Both the position numbers and the translations under genes were made by a program. DNA of 64,000 nt, from positions 23,212-87,211 of the IMG/VR virus record IMGVR_UViG_3300032334_000488; one strand, given 5' to 3'. Each line of letters begins with the position of its first letter. The first letter of the stretch is position 1. Below the pieces are notes generated by a model, which had not been told where the DNA came from, ran no database searches, and saw only the letters and a program-made list of their open reading frames with translations. This document shows, piece after piece, positions 57,149 to 64,000 of the stretch. This stretch comes from a virus.

Positions 57149-57823
57149 TTAAGAGTTCTTCCATTCAGTCATAGTCTTGTCCACCTTACTAGAGTTACAA
57201 GACTTACATAGGGGCTGTAAATTTCCAATCGAGTGTGCACCGCCACGAGCAATCGGAATTATGTGATCAATAGTAATACGTTCCGTAGAGCCACAGGCCA
57301 CACAAGGACTGTTCATCAACTTGTGTAACTCTTTCTTGGGTACCTCAAATACTCCGTTCTGAGCCTTACGTGCTCTACGAGTCATGTGGTGTTTCTGAAC
57401 TGCCTCTAAATTGTTCTTCCTGTAATCAGCCTTTATCTGTCTAACCTTTTCAGGGTTGTTCTTACGGTAGTTCTGAGTTCTTTCTTTATTCTCTTTTTTG
57501 TGGGCCTTGTTGTACTCACGAATATCCGCAAGAAGTTTATCTCTGTTATTTTTTCTATACTGACGAGCATACTCAAGACGACGCTCTTGGGTCTTTTGAT
57601 AGTACGCCTTGTTGTAAGCCAACTCTTTATCACGATACTTCTTGCGATTCTTTCTCTTGAGTTTATTGATGTGCTCTTTATCTTTTTTGTAATACTGCTT
57701 TCGTCTTTCAGCAGCACAGGATTTACAGAAAGAACTTAAACCACTCTTTAATGCTTTGTTTACAGTAAAATTAAATACAGGTTGAGATTTACCGCATACG
57801 CTGCATTCTTTGGTTTTTTCCAT
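57149..57823 (-). CDS. HNH endonuclease with long basic helix
   Basis: About 224 residues. N-terminal zinc knuckle (CSVCGKSQPVFNF; CKSCAAERRKQYY), a very basic helical repeat region (about 45-145, with several YRKNN units), and a C-terminal HNH domain: PCVACGSTERITIDHIIPIA, RGGAHSIGNLQPLCKSCNSS. It is a typical free-standing homing nuclease. It is inserted opposite to the surrounding plus-strand genes. The start may be 57823, 57829 or 57838. Confidence 0.88.
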   Translation of the reverse strand: MEKTKECSVCGKSQPVFNFTVNKALKSGLSSFCKSCAAERRKQYYKKDKEHINKLKRKNRKKYRDKELAYNKAYYQKTQERRLEYARQYRKNNRDKLLADIREYNKAHKKENKERTQNYRKNNPEKVRQIKADYRKNNLEAVQKHHMTRRARKAQNGVFEVPKKELHKLMNSPCVACGSTERITIDHIIPIARGGAHSIGNLQPLCKSCNSSKVDKTMTEWKNS

Positions 57824-57887
57824 AAACATAGAATACATCCAAGGGCGGTTTAAGTCATACTAGAACATCTAGGTTAGGAGCCACAAA

Positions 57888-58541
57888 ATGCGTGGAACCC
57901 ATATAGAAAGTCGTTTTAAGATCGACTTTGAAAACAGGTCGATCAATGAAGGCATTGTCGACGAACTTCGTAGACCTGTTGGCTCTATCGTTCAGTGGTG
58001 GCTATGGGATGCCCAGTTCTATGCAGACCATCCTAACGAGGTACTAGATCCCATCTACGATGTCTCTAACCAGACAGATGGACAAGGTCGTCGCTGGCAG
58101 TTCCCGTTTGAAGTCCCTGTGATCATGGCCCAACAACTACGTGGTACCAACGTGATGAACGAACGTGGCTACTACGTTACAGACACGTTGCGACTTGTCA
58201 TTGCAGTCGATGATGTGCAGCGCCTGTTGCCTCAGTTGATGGATGATCCTAATATCCATATCAAGGATCGAGTTGTTTTTGGTGGCGAAGTATTTGTTCC
58301 AACCCGTGTCTTGCCTCGTGGTCGTTACGGCAACAACTACTCAGTGGTCACTATTGACTGCAACATGGTCAACAGCGAAGAGTTGGTCAACGACTCCCAG
58401 TTCCAAGACTATGTTGATGTTCCTGCTGGCTACGTGGTGCCTCCAACAAATACTGGAAATACATCCACACCAATCTTAAATCCCGTATATCCTGTGGGCA
58501 ATGCTGGTATTGATGGCGGTACACCTAGCAGCCCATTCTAG
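57888..58541 (+). CDS. Head-tail connector-type protein
   Basis: A 217-residue protein: HIESRFKIDFENRSINEGIV, RPVGSIVQWWLWDAQFYADH and VIAVDDVQRLLPQLMDDPNI. The C-terminus is low complexity. Position among connector genes suggests a neck or minor head protein; no family is confirmed. Confidence 0.6.
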   Translation: MRGTHIESRFKIDFENRSINEGIVDELRRPVGSIVQWWLWDAQFYADHPNEVLDPIYDVSNQTDGQGRRWQFPFEVPVIMAQQLRGTNVMNERGYYVTDTLRLVIAVDDVQRLLPQLMDDPNIHIKDRVVFGGEVFVPTRVLPRGRYGNNYSVVTIDCNMVNSEELVNDSQFQDYVDVPAGYVVPPTNTGNTSTPILNPVYPVGNAGIDGGTPSSPF

Positions 58542-58553
58542 GAAAGGATTGCA

Positions 58554-58679
58554 ATGGACGATTTTGAAGTAGAGATTGACCCTTCGCTCTTTGAGGACGA
58601 AGGAGTAGACTTGGATGACCTCGACTATGACAAGCACGCTCTTGACGAGGAAGACCTCGATGATTGGGAGGATGAGTAA
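58554..58679 (+). CDS. Very acidic microprotein
   Basis: A 41-residue peptide, MDDFEVEIDPSLFEDEGVDL, with about half Asp/Glu. It is the only acidic member before a string of lysine-rich microproteins and may act as their counter-ion or chaperone (inference). GAAAGGA precedes it; it shares one base with the next start. Confidence 0.65.
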   Translation: MDDFEVEIDPSLFEDEGVDLDDLDYDKHALDEEDLDDWEDE

Positions 58680-58846
58680 TGGCAGCAAAGAAAGTTAACA
58701 AGGGTAAGGTTGAGAAAGTGATGCGGGAGTACTCAGAAGGCAAGTTACATTCTGGATCTAAAAAGGGCCCAGTAGTTAAATCAAAGAAGCAGGCCCTCGC
58801 AATTTCTCTTTCAGAAGCGGGTCTTTCTAAGAAGAAAAAGAAGTAA
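58679..58846 (+). CDS. DUF6496-like basic protein
   Basis: A 55-residue protein: KVEKVMREYSEGKLHSGSKK, GPVVKSKKQALAISLSEAG, then Lys-rich end. This matches a small family of phage and bacterial proteins of unknown role. TAATG links it on both sides. Confidence 0.75.
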   Translation: MAAKKVNKGKVEKVMREYSEGKLHSGSKKGPVVKSKKQALAISLSEAGLSKKKKK

Positions 58847-59079
58847 TGCCTGAGAAGAAGAAGCCAGTTGAGAAGCCTGTAAAGATTGGCATCAAAGTTC
58901 CTGGTAAGCCAGCACGTGAAGTTCACACTATCAAAAAGAACAAGCAGGGTGATGTAATTGTTGACCACGCAAAGCGTGGCGGTGCCTACGACAAGATCAA
59001 CTTGACTAAGAAGGCTGGCGTTAAAACTATTAAGCAAGGTGTTAAAGCGACTAAAGATTGGCATAAGAAAAATGGCTAG
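58846..59079 (+). CDS. Lysine-rich protein
   Basis: A 77-residue very basic protein (KKKPVEKPVKIGIKVPGKPA; ITLTKKAGV-like NLTKKAGVKTIKQGVKATKD). It resembles histone-tail composition. No fold is evident beyond a short beta segment (EVHTIKKNKQGDVIVD). Confidence 0.65.
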   Translation: MPEKKKPVEKPVKIGIKVPGKPAREVHTIKKNKQGDVIVDHAKRGGAYDKINLTKKAGVKTIKQGVKATKDWHKKNG

Positions 59080-59377
59080 TGAAGCATGGCAGAAAAGTTC
59101 TGGTAAGAACAAAAAAGGCGGACTCAATGAGAAGGGACGCAAGTCCTACGAGAAGGCAAACCCTGGCTCTGATCTAAAGGCGCCAGTAAAATCTGGTGAC
59201 AACCCTCGTCGTGCATCTTTCCTTGCTCGCATGGGTGGAATGCCAGGACCAGAACGCAAACCTAATGGTGAGCCAACACGCTTGTTGCTCTCCCTACAAG
59301 CATGGGGAGCATCGTCAAAGGCTGATGCTAAGAAGAAGGCAGCGGCTATCTCTGAGCGAAACAAGGGAAAACGCTAA
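59072..59377 (+). CDS. DUF6321-like protein
   Basis: A 101-residue protein: SEAWQKSSGKNKKGGLNEKG, RKSYEKANPGSDLKAPVKSG, RRASFLARMGGMPGPERKPN. This matches a small family widespread in aquatic phages. It is basic and probably structural or DNA-associated. The start at 59072 overlaps the preceding stop; upstream codons are rejected. Confidence 0.8.
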   Translation: MASEAWQKSSGKNKKGGLNEKGRKSYEKANPGSDLKAPVKSGDNPRRASFLARMGGMPGPERKPNGEPTRLLLSLQAWGASSKADAKKKAAAISERNKGKR

Positions 59378-59538
59378 TGGCTAAGGAAGTTTGGAACACT
59401 AAGAATCCAAAGAAGAAGTCAACACCGTTGTCATCATCAGCAAAGAGTGCGGCAAAGGCACGAGCAGCAAAGGCTGGTCGTCCTTATCCAAACTTGATTG
59501 ACAATATGTGGGCCTCAAAACAATCGAAAGGTAAGTAA
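59377..59538 (+). CDS. Lysine/alanine-rich microprotein
   Basis: A 53-residue protein: MAKEVWNTKNPKKKSTPLSS then an Ala/Lys helix and AGRPYPNLIDNMWASKQSKG. Linked by TAATG at the start. Function unknown. Confidence 0.6.
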   Translation: MAKEVWNTKNPKKKSTPLSSSAKSAAKARAAKAGRPYPNLIDNMWASKQSKGK

Positions 59539-59540
59539 CT

Positions 59541-59648
59541 ATGTGTGCTAGTTGTAAATGTTCTTGCACCAAGAACAAGCCAATGAAGGGCTGCAAGTGC
59601 TCTTGCAACGCTTGCAAGGCTGCCCGTTCAGCAAAGAAGGCTAAGTAA
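59541..59648 (+). CDS. Cys/Lys-rich microprotein
   Basis: A 35-residue peptide with eight Cys: MCASCKCSCTKNKPMKGCKC then SCNACKAARSAKKAK. It is likely metallothionein-like or multi-zinc. TAATG joins it to the next gene. Confidence 0.6.
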   Translation: MCASCKCSCTKNKPMKGCKCSCNACKAARSAKKAK

Positions 59649-59788
59649 TGGCTAAGTCATTAACCCCAAAGCAGAAGAAGATTGCTGGTGCTGCAAAGCC
59701 AGTAGACAAGATTACAGGCGCTGACTTCAAGGCCCTTAAAAAGGGTAAGGCAGCCAAGATGACTATGAACAAGAAGAAGGGTATGTAA
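59648..59788 (+). CDS. Lysine-rich microprotein
   Basis: A 46-residue peptide, MAKSLTPKQKKIAGAAKPVD, KITGADFKALKKGKAAKMTM, with about one third Lys. Overlaps at both ends support translation. Confidence 0.6.
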   Translation: MAKSLTPKQKKIAGAAKPVDKITGADFKALKKGKAAKMTMNKKKGM

Positions 59789-59958
59789 TGCCAAAGATGT
59801 CAGACAAGAAGCAAGATGCCAAGGTAATGAAAGGCATGACTGCAGAACAGAAGAAGAAGTTTGCCAAGGCTGATAAGGCCATGGATAAGAAGAAGCCATC
59901 TCGATCAGAAGATGAGAAGATGGATAAGGCATTAGCCAAAAAGATTAAAAAGAAGTAA
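59788..59958 (+). CDS. Lysine-rich microprotein
   Basis: A 56-residue helical peptide: MPKMSDKKQDAKVMKGMTAE, QKKKFAKADKAMDKKKPSRS and a Lys-rich end. It is the last of the array, immediately before a strong terminator. Confidence 0.62.
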   Translation: MPKMSDKKQDAKVMKGMTAEQKKKFAKADKAMDKKKPSRSEDEKMDKALAKKIKKK

Positions 59959-59963
59959 TGACT

Positions 59964-59987
59964 AAGCGCCCTAATTGGGCGCTTTTT
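59964..59987 (+). terminator. Rho-independent terminator after the microprotein array
   Basis: AAGCGCCC-TAATT-GGGCGCTT, a perfect 8-bp stem with a 5-nt loop, running into TTTTT. It ends the connector/microprotein operon; the tail operon must have its own promoter in 59988-60062. Confidence 0.92.
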
Positions 59988-60062
59988 CATTTATCCTTAG
60001 AGCATCAGATCACCACTGCGGTGCCTGTGCAGTCCCACTGCTTGCGATAAAGGGGTTTTATT

Positions 60063-60257
60063 ATGGCGTACAAACCATGGTACGAACAGGTTGCCGAAAT
60101 GAACAATCAGAAAGAACGTGAAGAGTTCATCAAGGGCGTGTTTGGATTCCGCCCTACAGAAAAACGCCCAATCGTCGCAGGATTGATTTTAGGTTCTACT
60201 GCTGCATATCTAGCAGGAGCCGCAAAGACTGTGTCGAAGGCGAAGAAAAAGAAGTGA
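60063..60257 (+). CDS. Small membrane-span protein before tail genes
   Basis: A 64-residue protein: a charged helix (YEQVAEMNNQKEREEFIKGV), one hydrophobic stretch (IVAGLILGSTAAYLAGA), and a Lys-rich end. Function unknown; the start follows AAAGGGG. It overlaps the next GTG start by 4 nt. Confidence 0.6.
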   Translation: MAYKPWYEQVAEMNNQKEREEFIKGVFGFRPTEKRPIVAGLILGSTAAYLAGAAKTVSKAKKKK

Positions 60258-60571
60258 CTTACTTCCAAGAGATTAAGAATTCAATTCATAAGGCAAGCGT
60301 AGAAACCACACGCTTTATGTCTGCCCACCTTCGCTCTGAAGCCCGCAAGTCTGGCTGGCCTGAAGACATCGTTCGCCACCTATCTGTCAACCATTCTAAT
60401 GGCGCCTTTACTGTGCACTCTCATGAGTCCCACAGAGCAGAGGTCCTCAACCTTGAGTACGGAACCCCTAGCACTCAGCCAACTGCTGCTATTCGTCGGT
60501 TCAAGAACCGCACCTCCCATGCAGAAAAGTTTCTCGTTAATCGAGCCATGTCTCATCTAGGAGGAAAGTAA
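60254..60571 (+). CDS. Neck / tail-completion-like protein (GTG start)
   Basis: A 105-residue protein: FQEIKNSIHKASVETTRFMS, HLRSEARKSGWPEDIVRHLS, then HRAEVLNLEYGTPSTQPTAA and a C-terminal helix. The pattern (helix, strands, LEYGT box, helix) fits HK97 gp10-type proteins that join head and tail. It precedes the tail terminator. Confidence 0.65.
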   Translation: MTYFQEIKNSIHKASVETTRFMSAHLRSEARKSGWPEDIVRHLSVNHSNGAFTVHSHESHRAEVLNLEYGTPSTQPTAAIRRFKNRTSHAEKFLVNRAMSHLGGK

Positions 60572-61251
60572 TGTCATTCCTATTAGCCGAAGATGAAGCC
60601 CTTCGAAATCTACTGAAGGACATGGTTGTAACAGACCAAAAATCAGTGACAGAAGAAGGACCACAGCGCAAGGTGGGAGTATGGTTTGGACAACCTGACC
60701 AGGAAGTTCGTAGTCAGTCATACCCATACATCACTATCGACATGATTGATATTGGTGAAGATTTTATTCGTTCTATGCGTGGTAAAGCAAAGCCAGTCTA
60801 CATGACAGACCCAGCAACAGGTCCTGATGGTTCAACTTCTTACGATGATCAAACTCAAGACTGGCACATCAACTGGCCTATCCCAGTAAACATTGATTAC
60901 CAAATCACTACCTATGCACGTCAGCCCCGTCATGATCGTCAGATTTTGGCGCAGTTGCTGTACACAAAGATTCCATTGCGGTTTGCAGTTCTTGAGACTG
61001 GGCCAAACACTCAGTCTGGAACTACACGCCGCTTGGATGTTCTTGATGTTTCTAAACGAGACATTACTGAACAAGGAAAGCGTTTATTTGTAAACGCAAT
61101 CACGGTACGTGTCTCTAGTGAGATCGCACCTGAAACATTCAATAAGTTATACAAGGTCCAAGAACTCAACGTTACAGGCACAACTGGCAGCCAGACCCTT
61201 GGTCGTGGTCAGTTTACTGCTATTGATCCGATCACAATAACGGCACCATAA
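60571..61251 (+). CDS. Tail terminator-like protein
   Basis: A 226-residue protein: EALRNLLKDMVVTDQK, PYITIDMIDIGEDFIRSMRG, INWPIPVNIDYQITTYARQP and DRQILAQLLYTKIPLRFAVL. This strand-helix order fits tail terminator/completion proteins next to sheath genes in myoviruses. Confidence 0.72.
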   Translation: MSFLLAEDEALRNLLKDMVVTDQKSVTEEGPQRKVGVWFGQPDQEVRSQSYPYITIDMIDIGEDFIRSMRGKAKPVYMTDPATGPDGSTSYDDQTQDWHINWPIPVNIDYQITTYARQPRHDRQILAQLLYTKIPLRFAVLETGPNTQSGTTRRLDVLDVSKRDITEQGKRLFVNAITVRVSSEIAPETFNKLYKVQELNVTGTTGSQTLGRGQFTAIDPITITAP

Positions 61252-61282
61252 GGAACCCTTACCCAACTAGTTAGGAGAAAAA

Positions 61283-62785
61283 ATGGCATATAGCCGCCCA
61301 GGTGTTTACATCAGTGAACGCCTACTACCAGCACCACTAACAGGTGGTGTCACTGCTAACGCTGCTGGCGCTGTTGTTGCACCATTTGCACAAGGCCCAG
61401 AAGCCGTAACGCTTGTTTCATCTTGGTATGAATTTACTAAGAACTTTGGAGGCTATAACGCCTCATACCCAGCAACTTTCCAGGTTGGTGCCTTCTTTGC
61501 TAATGGTGGACGTGAACTCTACGTCAAGCGCCTTCTTGCAGATGATGCAGACCCAGCAGCAGTAAACCTTCTTACATCAGGAAGTCTTGTTGTTGCTACT
61601 GTCACATCAAAGAATGCAGGAGCAGATGGCAATAACCTTCGTGTTGTTGTATCTGCTGGATCAGTTTCTGGAACATACACATTGACTCTCTACAAGGAGT
61701 CTGGTGTTCTTAATGACATTGCTGATGACGTACTGCTAGAGCGCTATGAGAACGTGGTCTTTAATGACCCAACATCTAGCGATTTTGCTGAGACAGTTAT
61801 CAACCTAGTCTCACCAAACATCACAATCAGTGCAAGTGCATCAGGTGTTCCAGTTGCTACTAAGTACCCACTAACAGGTGGATCAAACGGAACTACTCCA
61901 GTTGCAACTGACTACACAGAGTACAAGGGCGGAGATGCTTCAGTATTTGAAGACTTCACATCACTTGATCGTCCTCTTGTATTCTTCCTACCTGCAGTAA
62001 ATGCACTTGCTTCAGGTGCTGTTTCAGTATTTGATGCAGCAACATCATGGTCAGAGGCAAACAACGGTTTCGTTGTATTGGACACTGATCCAGACCTAAC
62101 AGTTGCAAACGCAATCTCATTTGCAGGAAGTCTGACAGATACCAGCAATGCTGCTGTCTACTACCCAAATGTCTACATTGCTGATCCTCTAGGACGTGGA
62201 GCAGGTGCTCTTCGCAAGATTGGCCCAGCAGGTTCTGTTGTAGGACTGTACCTAGCAACTGATGCAAGCCGTGGAGTATTCAAGGCACCAGCAGGTATTG
62301 CTAGTGCTATCCAAGGAATCGTTGCTGTAGAAAGAGCATTTTCATCTGCAGAACTTGATTCAATGAACGCAAGCACATCTCCTGTAAACCCAATCCGTCA
62401 GATTCCTGGCGCTGGACTATCAGTGATGGGTGCTCGTACATTGAAGCAAGATGGAACAGCGAACAAGTATGTCAACATGCGTCGTTCACTTATCTACATC
62501 CGTAAGAACCTTAAGAACCTTACTGAGTTTGCAATCTTTGAAAACAACGATGAGCGTCTATGGGCGCTTATCCGTACTAGCCTTGGTTCATTCCTCAATG
62601 AGTATCGCAACCAGGGTGGTCTTCGTGGAGCAACAGCGGCACAGGCTTACTTCGTTAAGTGCGACGCTGAAAACAACACAGCCCAATCAATTGCCAATGG
62701 AGAGGTACACATCCAAGTTGGTGTGGCTCTTCAGTACCCAGCAGAGTTCATCGTCATCGACCTCAGCCAAAAGACGCTGAACTAA
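61283..62785 (+). CDS. Contractile tail sheath protein
   Basis: A 500-residue protein. The N-terminus SRPGVYISERLLPAPLTGGV is the classic sheath start; VAPFAQGPEAVTLVSSWYEF and FFANGGRELYVKRLL follow. The C-terminal domain holds VNMRRSLIYIRKNLKNLTEF, FENNDERLWALIRTSLGSFL, AYFVKCDAENNT and EFIVIDLSQKTLN, the conserved inner-tube contact region. It defines the phage as a myovirus. AGGAG precedes the ATG. Confidence 0.96.
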   Translation: MAYSRPGVYISERLLPAPLTGGVTANAAGAVVAPFAQGPEAVTLVSSWYEFTKNFGGYNASYPATFQVGAFFANGGRELYVKRLLADDADPAAVNLLTSGSLVVATVTSKNAGADGNNLRVVVSAGSVSGTYTLTLYKESGVLNDIADDVLLERYENVVFNDPTSSDFAETVINLVSPNITISASASGVPVATKYPLTGGSNGTTPVATDYTEYKGGDASVFEDFTSLDRPLVFFLPAVNALASGAVSVFDAATSWSEANNGFVVLDTDPDLTVANAISFAGSLTDTSNAAVYYPNVYIADPLGRGAGALRKIGPAGSVVGLYLATDASRGVFKAPAGIASAIQGIVAVERAFSSAELDSMNASTSPVNPIRQIPGAGLSVMGARTLKQDGTANKYVNMRRSLIYIRKNLKNLTEFAIFENNDERLWALIRTSLGSFLNEYRNQGGLRGATAAQAYFVKCDAENNTAQSIANGEVHIQVGVALQYPAEFIVIDLSQKTLN

Positions 62786-62802
62786 TCCGAAGGAGAAAAT
62801 AG

Positions 62803-63411
62803 ATGCCTACAATCATCAATAATCGGTCGACTCTAATCACCGATCCATTACGTAACTTTAGATTTTTAGTTACGTTCAAAGCACTGCCAACAGCGAGCAC
62901 AGCAACTAAGAACCTTCAGAACTCTGCAACCTTTGGCTTTACTTCTGTGTCAGGAATGGCTGTAACCACAGACTCTATTCCTTACCGTGAAGGTGGCTAC
63001 AACACCACTGTTCACCAGATCCCAGGACAGACAACATTTGCTCCAATCACATTGCAGCGTGGAGTTATCCTTGGAACAAACCAGAACTACGAATGGATGC
63101 GTAATCTATTCGCAACTGTGCAAGGCGGCGGAACACGTAAGGCAACAGAGAACTTCCGTTGCGACTTAGAGATCGCTGTTCTTTCACACCCAATCCCAGG
63201 TGCTAATCCAGAGGATACAACTGCAGCACAGACAGACCACGTAGCGATGCGCTTTAATGTGTATAACTGCTGGCCAACTGCAGTTGCATACTCAGATCTA
63301 AACGCTGGAGATAACGCACTATTCGTTGAGCAGATGACACTTGTCCATGAAGGATTCGATGTTAACTGGGCAACAAACCTAACTGACAACGCAGCAGCAT
63401 TCCCAGCCTAA
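62803..63411 (+). CDS. Tail tube protein (gp19-like)
   Basis: A 202-residue protein: DPLRNFRFLVTFKALPTAST, FTSVSGMAVTTDSIPYREGG, FAPITLQRGVILGTNQNYEW, typical of T4 gp19-like tube proteins that stack inside the sheath. Position directly after the sheath agrees. AGGAG precedes the ATG. Confidence 0.94.
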   Translation: MPTIINNRSTLITDPLRNFRFLVTFKALPTASTATKNLQNSATFGFTSVSGMAVTTDSIPYREGGYNTTVHQIPGQTTFAPITLQRGVILGTNQNYEWMRNLFATVQGGGTRKATENFRCDLEIAVLSHPIPGANPEDTTAAQTDHVAMRFNVYNCWPTAVAYSDLNAGDNALFVEQMTLVHEGFDVNWATNLTDNAAAFPA

Positions 63412-63425
63412 ACTAAAGGACTAAC

Positions 63426-64000
63426 ATGACGAACACAATTAATGCAGCGGCTAATCCCGCATTGGCAAACGACCTATTAAACAAAGCGTTGAATGAAACA
63501 CCTCAGGAAGTAAAGACTGAGATATCTCTACCTTCGGACGTAACTGTTGACCTTCCTGGTGGCTACATCACAGCCACTGGGGAGGTCTTCAGAACCGCTG
63601 AAGTTCGTGAACTCAATGGAAAAGACGAAGAGGCTATCTCAAGAGCAACAACTCTTGGTAAAGCACTTCTAACAATTCTTCAACGTGGAACCGTCAAGAT
63701 CGGTAACGAATCCGCTACTGAGAACATCCTTGACCAACTTCTTATTGGAGACCGTGACCAGATTCTCTTGGGAATTCTCAAGTGCACATTTGGTTCTGAA
63801 GTTGAGATCCTTTCTTACTGTGCAGGTTGCAACGAGAGCAAGACTGTAAGCCTAGATGTCAACGCTGACATCAAGACAAAGGTTCTTACAGACCCTGTTA
63901 ACGATCGCATCTTCACAGTAAAGGGAAGAAACAAAGAGTTCACTGTAAAACTTCCTAACGGAGTAGTACAGAAGAAGATGATCGAAAACATTGATAAGAC
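63426..64000 (+). CDS. Tail assembly / baseplate hub assembly-like protein (partial)
   Basis: The frame runs off the right edge (about 191 residues visible). EISLPSDVTVDLPGGYITAT, VRELNGKDEEAISRATTLGK, QLLIGDRDQILLGILKCTFG and YCAGCNESKTVSLDV resemble T4 gp26-like and related assembly proteins, with a zinc-type CxxC. Its place after the tube gene suits a tail assembly chaperone. The 3' end, and any frameshift product, lie outside. Confidence 0.7.
   Translation, partial: MTNTINAAANPALANDLLNKALNETPQEVKTEISLPSDVTVDLPGGYITATGEVFRTAEVRELNGKDEEAISRATTLGKALLTILQRGTVKIGNESATENILDQLLIGDRDQILLGILKCTFGSEVEILSYCAGCNESKTVSLDVNADIKTKVLTDPVNDRIFTVKGRNKEFTVKLPNGVVQKKMIENIDK

Overview
The window reads as about 64 kb of a tailed-phage genome with a contractile tail (myovirus type). 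It carries a large terminase, portal, scaffold, major capsid, tail terminator, tail sheath and tail tube, and it is cut at both ends: a partial HNH gene on the left and a partial tail-assembly gene on the right. The host is probably an actinobacterium. The support is a WhiB-family regulator, a proteasome/HslV-type protease, DUF3263-like and DUF7455-like proteins and zinc-ribbon microproteins typical of actinophages. The moderate-to-low GC suggests a planktonic low-GC lineage rather than Mycobacterium or Streptomyces. The host assignment is inference.

Layout. (1) 0.2-2.9 kb, minus strand: small proteins, a secreted lytic transglycosylase-like protein and a tyrosine integrase, closed off from the early operon by a terminator at about 2.9 kb and preceded by a tandem palindromic operator-like repeat. 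(2) 3.0-12.9 kb, minus strand: a dense early operon of about 30 mostly small genes, many joined by ATGA or TAATG overlaps. It includes HTH proteins, a pyrimidine-dimer glycosylase, WhiB, an HNH protein, and a MoxR-type AAA ATPase paired with a VWA protein that also carries a zincin-like HExxH motif. A candidate structured RNA lies inside it at 5.65-5.77 kb. (3) 12.9-15.7 kb: control and noncoding DNA with hairpins and short repeats, two tandem endonuclease VII-type HNH genes, and a small membrane-protein frame split by an amber codon. (4) 15.7-19.05 kb, plus strand: eleven genes linked by 4-nt overlaps, with three GNAT-like proteins, an ADP-ribosyltransferase-like protein and a ParB-like protein. 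Several share an N-terminal NL-x3-QF motif. (5) 19-28.9 kb: a cupin, small proteins, an endolysin (CHAP plus peptidoglycan-binding), an HslV-like protease, holin-like membrane proteins and a large secreted Pro/Ala/Thr-rich protein. (6) 28.9-39.2 kb: packaging and head genes. (7) 39.2-57.1 kb: collagen-like fibre proteins, a minus-strand glycan cassette (GT25-type glycosyltransferase, methyltransferase, TPR protein, beta-propeller glycosidase-like protein), and a tandem series of FN3 and glycine-rich fibre genes. (8) 57.9-64 kb: connector genes, a string of very small lysine-rich proteins, a strong terminator, then the tail module.

Working together, the left arm supplies integration and early takeover functions, and the right arm packages DNA and builds the virion. 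The accessory blocks stand out most: the tagged GNAT/ART block, the collagen-GT25 pairing, the lysine-rich microprotein array and the structured RNA. All assignments come from reading motifs; no database search was run.
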